Source: Treponema sp.
GTDB taxonomy: Bacteria > Spirochaetota > Spirochaetia > Treponematales > Breznakiellaceae
Assembly (NCBI GenBank): GCA_031261385.1
Contig: JAISJS010000178.1
Location: 1 to 6,972 of the forward strand
DNA: 6,972 nt
Direction: 5' to 3'
Of the stretch, positions 1 through 5,367 are shown in pieces (position 1 is the first letter of the stretch; every line of letters begins with the position of its first letter). Below the pieces are notes generated by a model. That model had not been told where the DNA came from. It searched no databases and saw nothing but the letters and a program-made list of their open reading frames with translations. The translations under genes were made by a program, and so were the position numbers.

Positions 1-356
1 TGCATGGTATTAGACGGAAAATAGATAACGAATTAGCAGATGGCAACGTAGTAATCATCCCTCCTATCAGCCATTATGAAGTTCTCCGGGGTTTAGTCGC
101 CATTAATGCAACAAGGAAACTTCAATTATTCGAAGAAATGAACCAATGGCTTGGACAGAGCGATATGGAACGCGCTGATTGGATCCGGGCAGCTTATCTG
201 TTTGCAGAATGTAAAGCAATCAATCACACAATGGAAGGTTCCGATTTATTGCAGGCAGCATATTGTTTGCAGCACAGCTATGTTCTGGTAACAAATAATA
301 CGCAGCACTTTTCCCATCTGCCAAATCTCACCATTGAAGATTGGGCAGAAAATTAG
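1..356 (+). CDS. VapC-like PIN-domain toxin, 5'-partial
   Basis: The frame is open from base 3, running off the left edge, and ends at TAG 354-356, giving 117 visible residues. The fragment reads like the C-terminal two thirds of a VapC toxin, a PIN-domain Mg-dependent endoribonuclease that cleaves RNA when its antitoxin is lost. Visible family features are the strand P-P-I-S-H-Y-E with the conserved acidic residue (E26 of the fragment), the helix G-S-D-L-L-Q-A-A carrying a further metal-binding Asp, and the closing V-T-N-N-T-Q-H-F ... L-T-I-E-D-W typical of VapC. The N-terminal D-T-N strand and the partner VapB gene would lie to the left, outside the window. An internal ATG at 138 is not the start, because PIN-domain sequence precedes it without a break. 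The gene converges on the DUF5615/DUF433 module, so two toxin systems sit side by side. Family assignment is good; specificity and activity cannot be judged. Confidence 0.8.
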   Translation, partial: HGIRRKIDNELADGNVVIIPPISHYEVLRGLVAINATRKLQLFEEMNQWLGQSDMERADWIRAAYLFAECKAINHTMEGSDLLQAAYCLQHSYVLVTNNTQHFSHLPNLTIEDWAEN

Positions 357-380
357 TAGATGAAAATGACCGCAGGATAC

Positions 381-400
381 TGTACAGAATAGCCGCTTTG
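381..400. repeat. Left copy of 20-bp direct repeat flanking the TA module
   Basis: TGTACAGAATAGCCGCTTTG here matches 18 of 20 bases at 1061-1080 in the same orientation. The two copies bracket the DUF433/DUF5615 pair, with one copy in each intergenic space. Confidence 0.6.
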
Positions 401-412
401 TTTAAGAGCGGC
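392..412. terminator. Candidate weak hairpin between convergent toxin genes
   Basis: GCCGCT (392-397) and AGCGGC (407-412) form a perfect 6-bp GC-rich stem with a 9-base loop, between the stop codons of two convergent genes (356 and 436). There is no clear T-run on either side, so intrinsic termination would be weak. The left arm lies inside the 20-bp direct repeat. Confidence 0.3.
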
Positions 413-435
413 AGGAGGGGGAGGCAGGCTTTTAT

Positions 436-768
436 TTAGATAATTTCCAATAACCCATAATCGTTTTTATCTAACGCTTCTATAGATGGCTTTGCTTGCA
501 GGAGTATTTCCAGTGTTTTGGCTCTACTGATATTACCAGTTCGTAAAAGGACTACCTTTGGAGGATACCCTCTGGTTTCTAAAAAATTTAAAAAATCTGA
601 ATCCTGAGTAACAATAATATATCCATTTCTTGCTGCATAGTCCCATATAGTTGAATCTTTCGCAGGGACGGGAAGATCTGTTTTATTTACATGGGCACAC
701 ATACCAAAATGTTCTGCCAAGGCCTCACTTAAACGCCATGAGACATTAGCATCAAGCAACAGTTTCAT
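436..768 (-). CDS. DUF5615 PIN-like toxin (VapC45-type)
   Basis: This 110-residue protein opens with M-K-L-L-L-D-A-N, the signature of the DUF5615/Mut7-C-like branch of PIN nucleases. Acidic positions fitting a PIN active site are D6, D38, D43 and the D56-x-D58-F motif after the strand Y-I-I-V-T-Q. Members paired with DUF433 proteins are regarded as toxins of type II toxin-antitoxin modules, presumed ribonucleases. I chose the ATG at 768: it has an AAGG Shine-Dalgarno 9 bases upstream, whereas a TTG two codons earlier (774) would leave only 3 bases. The start lies inside the end of the DUF433 gene (17-bp overlap), so translation is probably coupled and antitoxin is made first. The length is full for the family and nothing is disrupted. 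The gene is AT-rich compared with the genes right of 1100, consistent with acquisition by transfer. Confidence 0.87.
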   Translation of the reverse strand: MKLLLDANVSWRLSEALAEHFGMCAHVNKTDLPVPAKDSTIWDYAARNGYIIVTQDSDFLNFLETRGYPPKVVLLRTGNISRAKTLEILLQAKPSIEALDKNDYGLLEII

Positions 769-991
769 GAACAAAAACCTTGGTCATAGCATCTCTTTCA
801 GCTGCAAAGGCTAATGCGGAACGAATATGCACTTCCTGTAATTCGGGATAGTCTTCCAAAATTTCCTGGATCGTCATACCCGCAGACAACCATTGAAGAA
901 TATCCCCCACAGTAATCCTTGTTCCCTTAATACAAGGCTTTCCAAACCGTATATCGTCGTCAATAGTAATATAGGCAGCTAAATCACTCAT
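752..991 (-). CDS. DUF433 antitoxin (VapB45-type)
   Basis: This 79-residue protein is a textbook DUF433 sequence: I-T-I-D-D-D-I-R-F-G-K-P-C-I-K-G-T-R-I-T-V at residues 8-28, followed by a helix-turn-helix-like stretch with I-L-Q-W-L-S-A-G-M-T and I-L-E-D-Y-P-E-L (31-51). The family is the usual partner of DUF5615 toxins. It is thought to neutralise the toxin and, through its DNA-binding fold, to repress its own operon. It is the first gene of a two-gene operon and overlaps the toxin by 17 bp. No Shine-Dalgarno precedes the ATG at 991. A TATATT -10 box ends only 6 bases before it, so the transcript may be leaderless. A perfect palindrome next to the -35 region is a plausible operator. Confidence 0.88.
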   Translation of the reverse strand: MSDLAAYITIDDDIRFGKPCIKGTRITVGDILQWLSAGMTIQEILEDYPELQEVHIRSALAFAAERDAMTKVFVHETVA

Positions 992-997
992 ATTGAA

Positions 998-1026
998 AAT
1001 ATAACCGAGTCAAAAAAATAATGCAA
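998..1026 (-). promoter_or_regulatory. Predicted promoter of the DUF433/DUF5615 operon
   Basis: On the - strand, TTGCAT (1021-1026, 3 of 6 consensus matches) and TATATT (998-1003, 5 of 6) are separated by 17 bases. Transcription would start at about 991, the A of the DUF433 start codon. The absence of a ribosome binding site fits a leaderless message. The -35 match is weak, so the position is tentative. Confidence 0.45.
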
Positions 1027-1036
1027 TACGTACGTA
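1027..1036. promoter_or_regulatory. Perfect palindrome TACGTACGTA, candidate TA operator
   Basis: This 10-bp sequence is its own reverse complement and abuts the predicted -35 box of the toxin-antitoxin operon. Type II antitoxins commonly bind palindromes at their own promoter, so it is a natural candidate for autoregulation. That role is inferred from position alone. Confidence 0.4.
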
Positions 1037-1060
1037 CAGCGATAATCAGCCCGATAAAAA

Positions 1061-1080
1061 TGTACAGAATAACCGCTTTT
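1061..1080. repeat. Right copy of 20-bp direct repeat flanking the TA module
   Basis: TGTACAGAATAACCGCTTTT differs from the copy at 381-400 at two positions (A for G at base 12, T for G at base 20). It lies between the DUF433 promoter and the 3' end of the glycosidase gene, about 680 bp from the other copy. Confidence 0.6.
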
Positions 1081-1100
1081 ATAATTTATCAATCAACAAA

Positions 1101-1123
1101 TGCTCATAGCTTGTCTATGAGCA
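1101..1123 (-). terminator. Stem-loop at the 3' end of the glycosidase gene
   Basis: TGCTCATAG (1101-1109) and CTATGAGCA (1115-1123) are perfect 9-bp inverted repeats around a 5-base loop. Read on the - strand the hairpin is followed by TTTGTTGATTG, a T-rich but interrupted tail, so it is a plausible intrinsic terminator for the glycosidase gene. The hairpin contains that gene's last codons and its TGA stop (1104-1106). The stem is not GC-rich. Confidence 0.55.
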
Positions 1124-2528
1124 TAGAACACTTCCCCGATGGAATCGGCAAGGTCTTTTTCTTTTTGCCCAAAATGTTGATCGTAAAGTAATAGAGCTTC
1201 TCGCTTTCCATGTGGATTTCCCAGCCGCGGCCGCTTTTGTTGGAGAGGATTGTGATCATGTTCTTTTTAAGGGAGAGGTTTTCGACACCCATGATTTCCA
1301 GGTTGGGGATGATCCAGTCGACGGTCTTGCGGGGCAGGGAGATGAAAAGGCCTACGATGTTTTCGATGGTCAGGCAGATCGTGGACAGGGCGTCGTAGGT
1401 GAGGTACTGGGGACGGGGGAAGTCGGGTTTGCCCTGCCACTTGGCGGGGCCTTCTTTGGTGGGGAGGTACGCTTCCCACAGGTTGCCCTTGTGGTGATCG
1501 CCGTCGGGGCTCATTGAGTCGAGCATAAAGTACAGGTGGCGGATGGCGCAGTCGCGGGCCAGGTCCCAGCGCTGGTAACGCTCAAGGCCTTTTATCACCA
1601 TGAAAGTGAGATGAGGAAATACCGAGCCCCGGAAACCGCGGCCGTTTTCATCAAAACCTTTCTCGGAAACCGACACGGTCGGAAAGGGATGGGGGGCGCC
1701 GAAAAATTTGGGGTCGGTGAGTTTGGCAATAATGCGCTCAGCCTTGTCGTCGCTGGGAATTTCTGCAAGCAGGGGCCAGTAGCCGCCGATGGTTTTTACC
1801 GGAACGCGGTTCTCGCTGCGATCGATATCGTGGTAGAAACCGTCATCGGGATCCCACATCAGGGAATTGATACGGGTCTTGAGGGAGAAATATTGTTTCT
1901 TGTACTGAAAGCTCGCTTCCTTGTCGTTGAGGATGTCGGCCAGGGCGGAGATGTACAGCACATTAACGGCCATCATCGCGTTAAAATCGAGAAAGTAATA
2001 GGCGTCTTCGCGCGGGGAATTGGGCATACCGGTGACGGACGCGGGCACGCGGTACAGACCGTTGGGCTTTTTAAACGTGGCGTCTATCCATGCGGAGTAC
2101 TTCTGTAAAATGGGGAGCACGTCTTTGACGCGCTTCTTGTTTGCCGATTTGTGGTACAGGTTGAATTCAGCCCAGGCAAAAAGGGGCAGGCCGAGGCCTT
2201 CGGGGTTGTCCTTTTCCACATGGGGCGCCCCGGTTTTAATCGTATAGGCTGAGCGTATGGCCCCATTCGGCTCCTGGCGCTCGTAAAAAATGTCGAGGCT
2301 TGGATGGGCCTGATAAATCCGGTTGGAGTACACGAGAAAAAACGATGACCAAATGGCATCGGCTTGATGGATCGTGGGAGCTCCGGGATAGGAGAAAAAT
2401 TTGCCCTCTATGGCGCTTTTTTCGCCGTCGGCATTCCAGCAATCCTGTATCCAGGCCCAGGTTTTATCGTATATATCGACAAAATCCTGGTCATAAAAGT
2501 GGATTTTGGGGAAATCTCGTTTTGTCAC
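1104..2528 (-). CDS. MGH1/trehalase-like (GH63/GH37-type) glycoside hydrolase
   Basis: This 474-residue protein has the (alpha/alpha)6-barrel pattern of the GH63/GH37 group (mannosylglycerate hydrolase, YgjK, trehalases). Recognisable blocks are E-G-L-G-L-P-L-F-A-W (110-119), N-G-L-Y-R...T-G-M-P-N-S-P-R (156-173), D-F-N-A-M-M-A-V-N (181-189), W-D-P-D-D-G-F-Y-H-D (225-234), G-G-Y-W-P-L-L (248-254), F-R-G-S-V-F-P-H-L (299-307) and L-W-E-A-Y-L-P (350-356), with a beta-rich C-terminal tail from about 400. The Glu in W-E-A-Y (E352) fits the family's general base. Where relatives have G-M-D-N-S-P with the general-acid Asp, this protein has Pro169. There is no signal peptide, so it is probably cytoplasmic. 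I chose GTG 2528: AAGGAG lies 5 bases upstream. Extending to an upstream ATG (2645) would run through the promoter region and into the divergent gene. The substrate is unknown; trehalose-like or glucosyl/mannosyl-glycerate-type compounds are only family guesses. Confidence 0.8.
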   Translation of the reverse strand: MTKRDFPKIHFYDQDFVDIYDKTWAWIQDCWNADGEKSAIEGKFFSYPGAPTIHQADAIWSSFFLVYSNRIYQAHPSLDIFYERQEPNGAIRSAYTIKTGAPHVEKDNPEGLGLPLFAWAEFNLYHKSANKKRVKDVLPILQKYSAWIDATFKKPNGLYRVPASVTGMPNSPREDAYYFLDFNAMMAVNVLYISALADILNDKEASFQYKKQYFSLKTRINSLMWDPDDGFYHDIDRSENRVPVKTIGGYWPLLAEIPSDDKAERIIAKLTDPKFFGAPHPFPTVSVSEKGFDENGRGFRGSVFPHLTFMVIKGLERYQRWDLARDCAIRHLYFMLDSMSPDGDHHKGNLWEAYLPTKEGPAKWQGKPDFPRPQYLTYDALSTICLTIENIVGLFISLPRKTVDWIIPNLEIMGVENLSLKKNMITILSNKSGRGWEIHMESEKLYYFTINILGKKKKTLPIPSGKCSMLIDKL

Positions 2529-2537
2529 ACACACTCC

Positions 2538-2567
2538 TTGTCCATTCGATCGAGAATACCCTATAAT
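2538..2567 (+). promoter_or_regulatory. Predicted promoter of the GatB-asparaginase gene
   Basis: TTGTCC (2538-2543, 4 of 6) and a perfect TATAAT (2562-2567) are separated by 18 bases. The start point would be near 2574, giving a leader of about 57 bases before GTG 2631. It interlocks with the opposite-strand promoter. Confidence 0.55.
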
Positions 2568-2581
2568 ACCCAAAAAGTCAA
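2553..2581 (-). promoter_or_regulatory. Predicted promoter of the glycosidase gene
   Basis: On the - strand, TTGACT (complement of 2576-2581, 5 of 6) and TATTCT (complement of 2553-2558, 4 of 6) are separated by exactly 17 bases. Transcription would begin near 2546, about 18 bases before GTG 2528 and just upstream of its AAGGAG site. It occupies the same DNA as the + strand promoter. Confidence 0.55.
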
Positions 2582-2618
2582 ATGAGATATTATTTTTGTG
2601 AACGATACGCCAAAAAAA

Positions 2619-2624
2619 AGGGGA
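2619..2624 (+). promoter_or_regulatory. Ribosome binding site deciding the start of the fusion gene
   Basis: AGGGGA lies 6 bases before GTG 2631 and inside the reading frame extended from GTG 2598, which itself has no purine-rich site at proper spacing. This selects the shorter protein, whose first motif S-L-E-V then sits at residues 7-10, where GatB proteins carry G-L-E-V-H. Confidence 0.6.
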
Positions 2625-2630
2625 AATTCG

Positions 2631-5027
2631 GTGTATAAATCCCATATTTCGCTGGAAGTCCGTATTTTACTGCTGACGGGGGTAAAAACCTTCGATTCTG
2701 ACCGGCTTAACCCCCTGGCGGCCCGAAAAGCCTGCCTTTTGATCCGCAGCCTCGGCGGTGAGGCCGTCAAAGAGGCCCCCTATGAGCAGAATTTGAGCAC
2801 CCCGGCCCTGCCGGACCGTAACGGGAAATCCGCTGCGCAGCTGTCGGGGCTTTCCATCAAACTTGGGGAAGGGGCGCTGGACATCAATTTTCACGGCAGA
2901 AAAAAGCGGATAAATATTACCGAAATACGGCTGGAGGAGGATGCGGGCCGCCTTATCCGCACAGGTAAGGAAACTACCGGAGAGAATTCGGCCTGGATGG
3001 ATTATTCATGCGCCGGAATGCCTTCGCTCCGTATCAGGACTGCGCCGGATTTTGAAATCGGCGAGGAGGCGGAGGTTTTTCTGTCGGAACTGCGGCGGCG
3101 GATACAGTACCTGGAGATATTAAGCGGCCCCGTGGAAAGCGTTATCCGCTGTAACGCGTATGTTGCCATCGCCCCTTACCCCGGCGAGCCTGCCAATTTT
3201 GTAAAACTGCGGAACCTCAATTCCTTTAACTTTGTTTCAAAGGCGGTAAACTCAGAGCTTTCCCGGCAGGAGGAGATCCTCATTTCCGGCGGGCAGGTTG
3301 CCGGCGAAAGCAGGCTCTGGAACGAGGCAAAAAATACCAGCGAACCGTTTCAGGTACGGCAGGGTGAAGAAAAGCCCCGGTTTAAATTGCTGGAAAATGT
3401 CCCGCCCTTCCGCCCCGGACCTGATATCCTTGAAGCGCTGGATAATTTTACGATAGAGCTGCCCGCGCTCAGGCGGAAGCGGCTTATGAACGAGTACGCC
3501 CTGACGGAACATCAGGCGGAATTCATCTGCGATGAAAAAAGCCGCGCCGATTATTTTGAGGAGACTGCTGCGCAGGGGGCCAATCCCAAATCGGCGGCGC
3601 AGTGGATGGCCTCGTTTGTCATTAAAGAATTCAAGCGCCTGGGACAAAATCCCGCCGGCAGCCACTTGACCCCGGAACGTTTTGCCCGTATTCTCAAATT
3701 GCTCCACGCACGCCGCATCCACGGCAGTATCGCCAAACAGACCATTACGGCGGCGCTGCGTGAAAACCGGGACCCCCGCGAAATTATCCGGGAACAGGGC
3801 TGGGAACAGCTGACCGACCGGAAAACCATCGAGGTGATTGTAAACGCTGTTGTCGAAGCCAATCCCCAGGAAGTCCGCCGTATTCGTGACGGAGATGCCG
3901 GTCCCATTCAATTTCTTACCGGCCTTATCATGAAAGAGACCGGAGGTTTGGCGGAACCTACGCTGGTCAAAGAGACGCTTAAAGAAAAACTTTCCGTTTC
4001 ATTAATATACGTTCTTTCACTGGGCGGCGCCATTTCCGGACGCATCGGCGCAGACGGCGCAGTGGAAAGCGGTGACGAACAGGTCCTTAGGGATCTCCTT
4101 GCCGCCAACGAAAACGATATCGCTGACACACAGCCTGATGCAAAAGCCGGGCGGGACACCCGTGTCAGGGTTGAGTCGATCCAGGTTGGCCGCATCCTTT
4201 CAGAAGAAATTGTTCCATCGGATTGGGCCATCCTGATTGAGACCATTGCCGAGAAGCTCAACTCCGGCACTGCCAACTGCATAGTGATCACCCACGGCAC
4301 CGACACCCTGCCCTATACGGCGCCGCTGATCTATTGGCTCTTTGCCGATTCCGGCGCCCCTATTGTTTTTGCCGCCTCCTCTACCCCGCCGGGAGTTTCA
4401 TCGGAAGCCGCCCGCACGATGAAGAAGGCCGTTGACCTTGCATTGAAGAAAACAAAAGGCGTCTACGTGGTTCACGGGGGCAAGGTCCTTTCGCCACTCA
4501 ATTTGAAATTTGAGCGTATTGGTGTTGACGGCTTCCGCAACTGGAACATGGAGACTCCGGTTTTTTCCGGCAGTTCCCTGCTTACCAGTCCCCTGGAGGC
4601 GGACCATTATGTGCTCTCGCAGCTGCTTGAAGATGCGGTCAATTCGATGTGCGTCATCCGCATCTACCCCGGCCTCCGTTCCGATTATTTGCAATCGCTG
4701 ATGGATAAGGGCGTAAAGAATTTTTTCCTGGAACTCTACGACACCGGAACCGCCGGTTTCCGTGAAGGCCCCTACTCCCTCAAGCGGGCATTCAATGTCG
4801 GCAAGCGCCGAAACACCCATTTTTATTGCACCTCCCAACAGGAGGGAATTGTTGATTTTTCCGGTTACACGAGCTCCCGCATCCTCTGGCAGACCGGCGC
4901 CGTCCCCATGGGGGTTTACACCACCGAAACCGCCGTTGCGCGTTTTCTTGCCGCAAGCATTATTGCCGATAACGATGAGGAGCGGGCGGAGTTGATGGAA
5001 GTGGAGGTGGCGGGTGGAGCTTTGTAA
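2631..5027 (+). CDS. GatB-like / L-asparaginase (GatD-like) fusion protein, probably with altered active sites
   Basis: One uninterrupted 798-residue protein. Residues 5-260 are a shortened GatB cradle: S-L-E-V (7-10), L-E-E-D-A-G (101-106), R-N-L-N-S-F (194-199), R-L-W-N-E-A-K (228-234). Residues 278-454 are the helical and YqeY-type tail that binds tRNA in GatB (L-T-E-H-Q-A-E-F, I-H-G-S-I-A-K, Q-L-T-D, G-L-I-M-K-E-T-G-G). A complete L-asparaginase/GatD-like fold follows at once (about 455-790): S-L-G-G-A-I-S-G, I-T-H-G-T-D-T-L with T557/D558, K626, and T-T-E-T-A near the end. GatB normally makes Glu/Asp-tRNA amidation possible with GatA and GatC; archaeal GatD is an asparaginase-like ammonia supplier to GatE. 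Here the GatB metal-site His is Arg11, its later Glu is Lys192, the Cys-rich zinc segment is missing, and the asparaginase nucleophile Thr is Ala467. No GatE-type GAD insert is seen. GTG 2631 is preferred because AGGGGA (2619-2624) lies 6 bases upstream; GTG 2598 has no such site. The fold is confident, the function unknown. Confidence 0.85.
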   Translation: MYKSHISLEVRILLLTGVKTFDSDRLNPLAARKACLLIRSLGGEAVKEAPYEQNLSTPALPDRNGKSAAQLSGLSIKLGEGALDINFHGRKKRINITEIRLEEDAGRLIRTGKETTGENSAWMDYSCAGMPSLRIRTAPDFEIGEEAEVFLSELRRRIQYLEILSGPVESVIRCNAYVAIAPYPGEPANFVKLRNLNSFNFVSKAVNSELSRQEEILISGGQVAGESRLWNEAKNTSEPFQVRQGEEKPRFKLLENVPPFRPGPDILEALDNFTIELPALRRKRLMNEYALTEHQAEFICDEKSRADYFEETAAQGANPKSAAQWMASFVIKEFKRLGQNPAGSHLTPERFARILKLLHARRIHGSIAKQTITAALRENRDPREIIREQGWEQLTDRKTIEVIVNAVVEANPQEVRRIRDGDAGPIQFLTGLIMKETGGLAEPTLVKETLKEKLSVSLIYVLSLGGAISGRIGADGAVESGDEQVLRDLLAANENDIADTQPDAKAGRDTRVRVESIQVGRILSEEIVPSDWAILIETIAEKLNSGTANCIVITHGTDTLPYTAPLIYWLFADSGAPIVFAASSTPPGVSSEAARTMKKAVDLALKKTKGVYVVHGGKVLSPLNLKFERIGVDGFRNWNMETPVFSGSSLLTSPLEADHYVLSQLLEDAVNSMCVIRIYPGLRSDYLQSLMDKGVKNFFLELYDTGTAGFREGPYSLKRAFNVGKRRNTHFYCTSQQEGIVDFSGYTSSRILWQTGAVPMGVYTTETAVARFLAASIIADNDEERAELMEVEVAGGAL

Positions 5028-5040
5028 ATAAATATAAAAG

Positions 5041-5060
5041 GGTGACTGACACCAATTTTA
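5041..5060. repeat. 20-bp direct repeat, left copy
   Basis: GGTGACTGACACCAATTTTA is repeated without mismatch at 5271-5290 in the same orientation. Its first 13 bases form a small palindrome-like unit (GGTG...CACC), resembling REP-type intergenic repeats. It begins 14 bases after the stop of the fusion gene. Confidence 0.85.
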
Positions 5061-5144
5061 AACTACTTTATTATACTACAAATACTACAAAACTCTTAAT
5101 TGAAAATAGAGCTAAAACAAAAAACAGCGGTTCCAAATTTAAAA

Positions 5145-5260
5145 AAGAATACAAACCGCCAAGTCGAAGAAGTCGAATAAGGGGAGAGGAAGAATAATTG
5201 ACATTCTTGCCTTCTTCTTTAACTTCTTCGACTTATTCGACTTGGCGGTTCAAAATTCTT
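5145..5260. repeat. Long imperfect inverted repeat (stem-loop of about 116 bp)
   Basis: Arms 5154-5181 and 5223-5250 are complementary at 26 of 28 positions around a 41-base loop. AAGAAT (5145-5150) and ATTCTT (5255-5260) continue the pairing outside a small internal loop, and a second AAGAAT/ATTCTT pair (5190-5195, 5203-5208) makes an inner hairpin. Each arm is AACCGCC followed by two 9-bp units AAGTCGAA(G/T). The two mismatches arise because the G and T variants are in swapped order in the other arm. As RNA it would fold strongly in either direction between two convergent genes and might end or protect both messages. It may equally be a small mobile (MITE/REP-like) element. Confidence 0.8.
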
Positions 5261-5270
5261 AATTCTTTGT

Positions 5271-5290
5271 GGTGACTGACACCAATTTTA
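5271..5290. repeat. 20-bp direct repeat, right copy
   Basis: This is an exact second copy of the sequence at 5041-5060, 230 bp further on, placed just beyond the long inverted repeat. Confidence 0.85.
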
Positions 5291-5296
5291 TACCGG

Positions 5297-5312
5297 CCCG
5301 CCTTACGGCGGG
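5297..5312 (+). terminator. GC-rich hairpin, weak terminator candidate
   Basis: CCCGCC (5297-5302) and GGCGGG (5307-5312) form a perfect 6-bp GC stem closed by a TTAC tetraloop, followed on the + strand by an interrupted T-rich stretch. It could end readthrough from the fusion gene, 270 bases downstream of its stop. Confidence 0.4.
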
Positions 5313-5367
5313 ACTCTTTGGGTTTATCTCCTTTTAGTTCCCTCTCTTATCCTCTTCCCAAGAAAAC

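Noticed and set aside
138..356. A 72-residue gene starting at ATG 138
   Set aside because: The same frame is open to the left edge and encodes PIN-domain sequence before this Met, so it is an internal codon of a longer, truncated gene.
1536..2108. 190-residue open frame on the + strand antisense to the glycosidase
   Set aside because: It is a GC-rich shadow of a clearly recognised gene and shows no recognisable protein motif or ribosome site.
2598..2630. Start of the fusion gene at GTG 2598
   Set aside because: No ribosome binding site precedes it, and the AGGGGA site inside this stretch fits GTG 2631.
2529..2645. N-terminal extension of the glycosidase to ATG 2645 (39 extra residues)
   Set aside because: The extension resembles no family sequence, crosses both predicted promoters and overlaps the divergent gene. 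GTG 2528 has a well-placed AAGGAG site.
3252..3911. 219-residue open frame on the - strand antisense to the fusion gene
   Set aside because: It is a shadow of the GatB-like coding region, with low-complexity composition typical of antisense frames and no initiation signal.
2631..4000. Ordinary functional gatB gene
   Set aside because: The catalytic cradle is shortened with key residues substituted, the frame continues into an asparaginase domain, and gatA/gatC are not adjacent.
5154..5250. CRISPR array
   Set aside because: The repeated units are inverted and the AAGTCGAA units are adjacent without spacers. No regular repeat-spacer pattern or cas gene is present.
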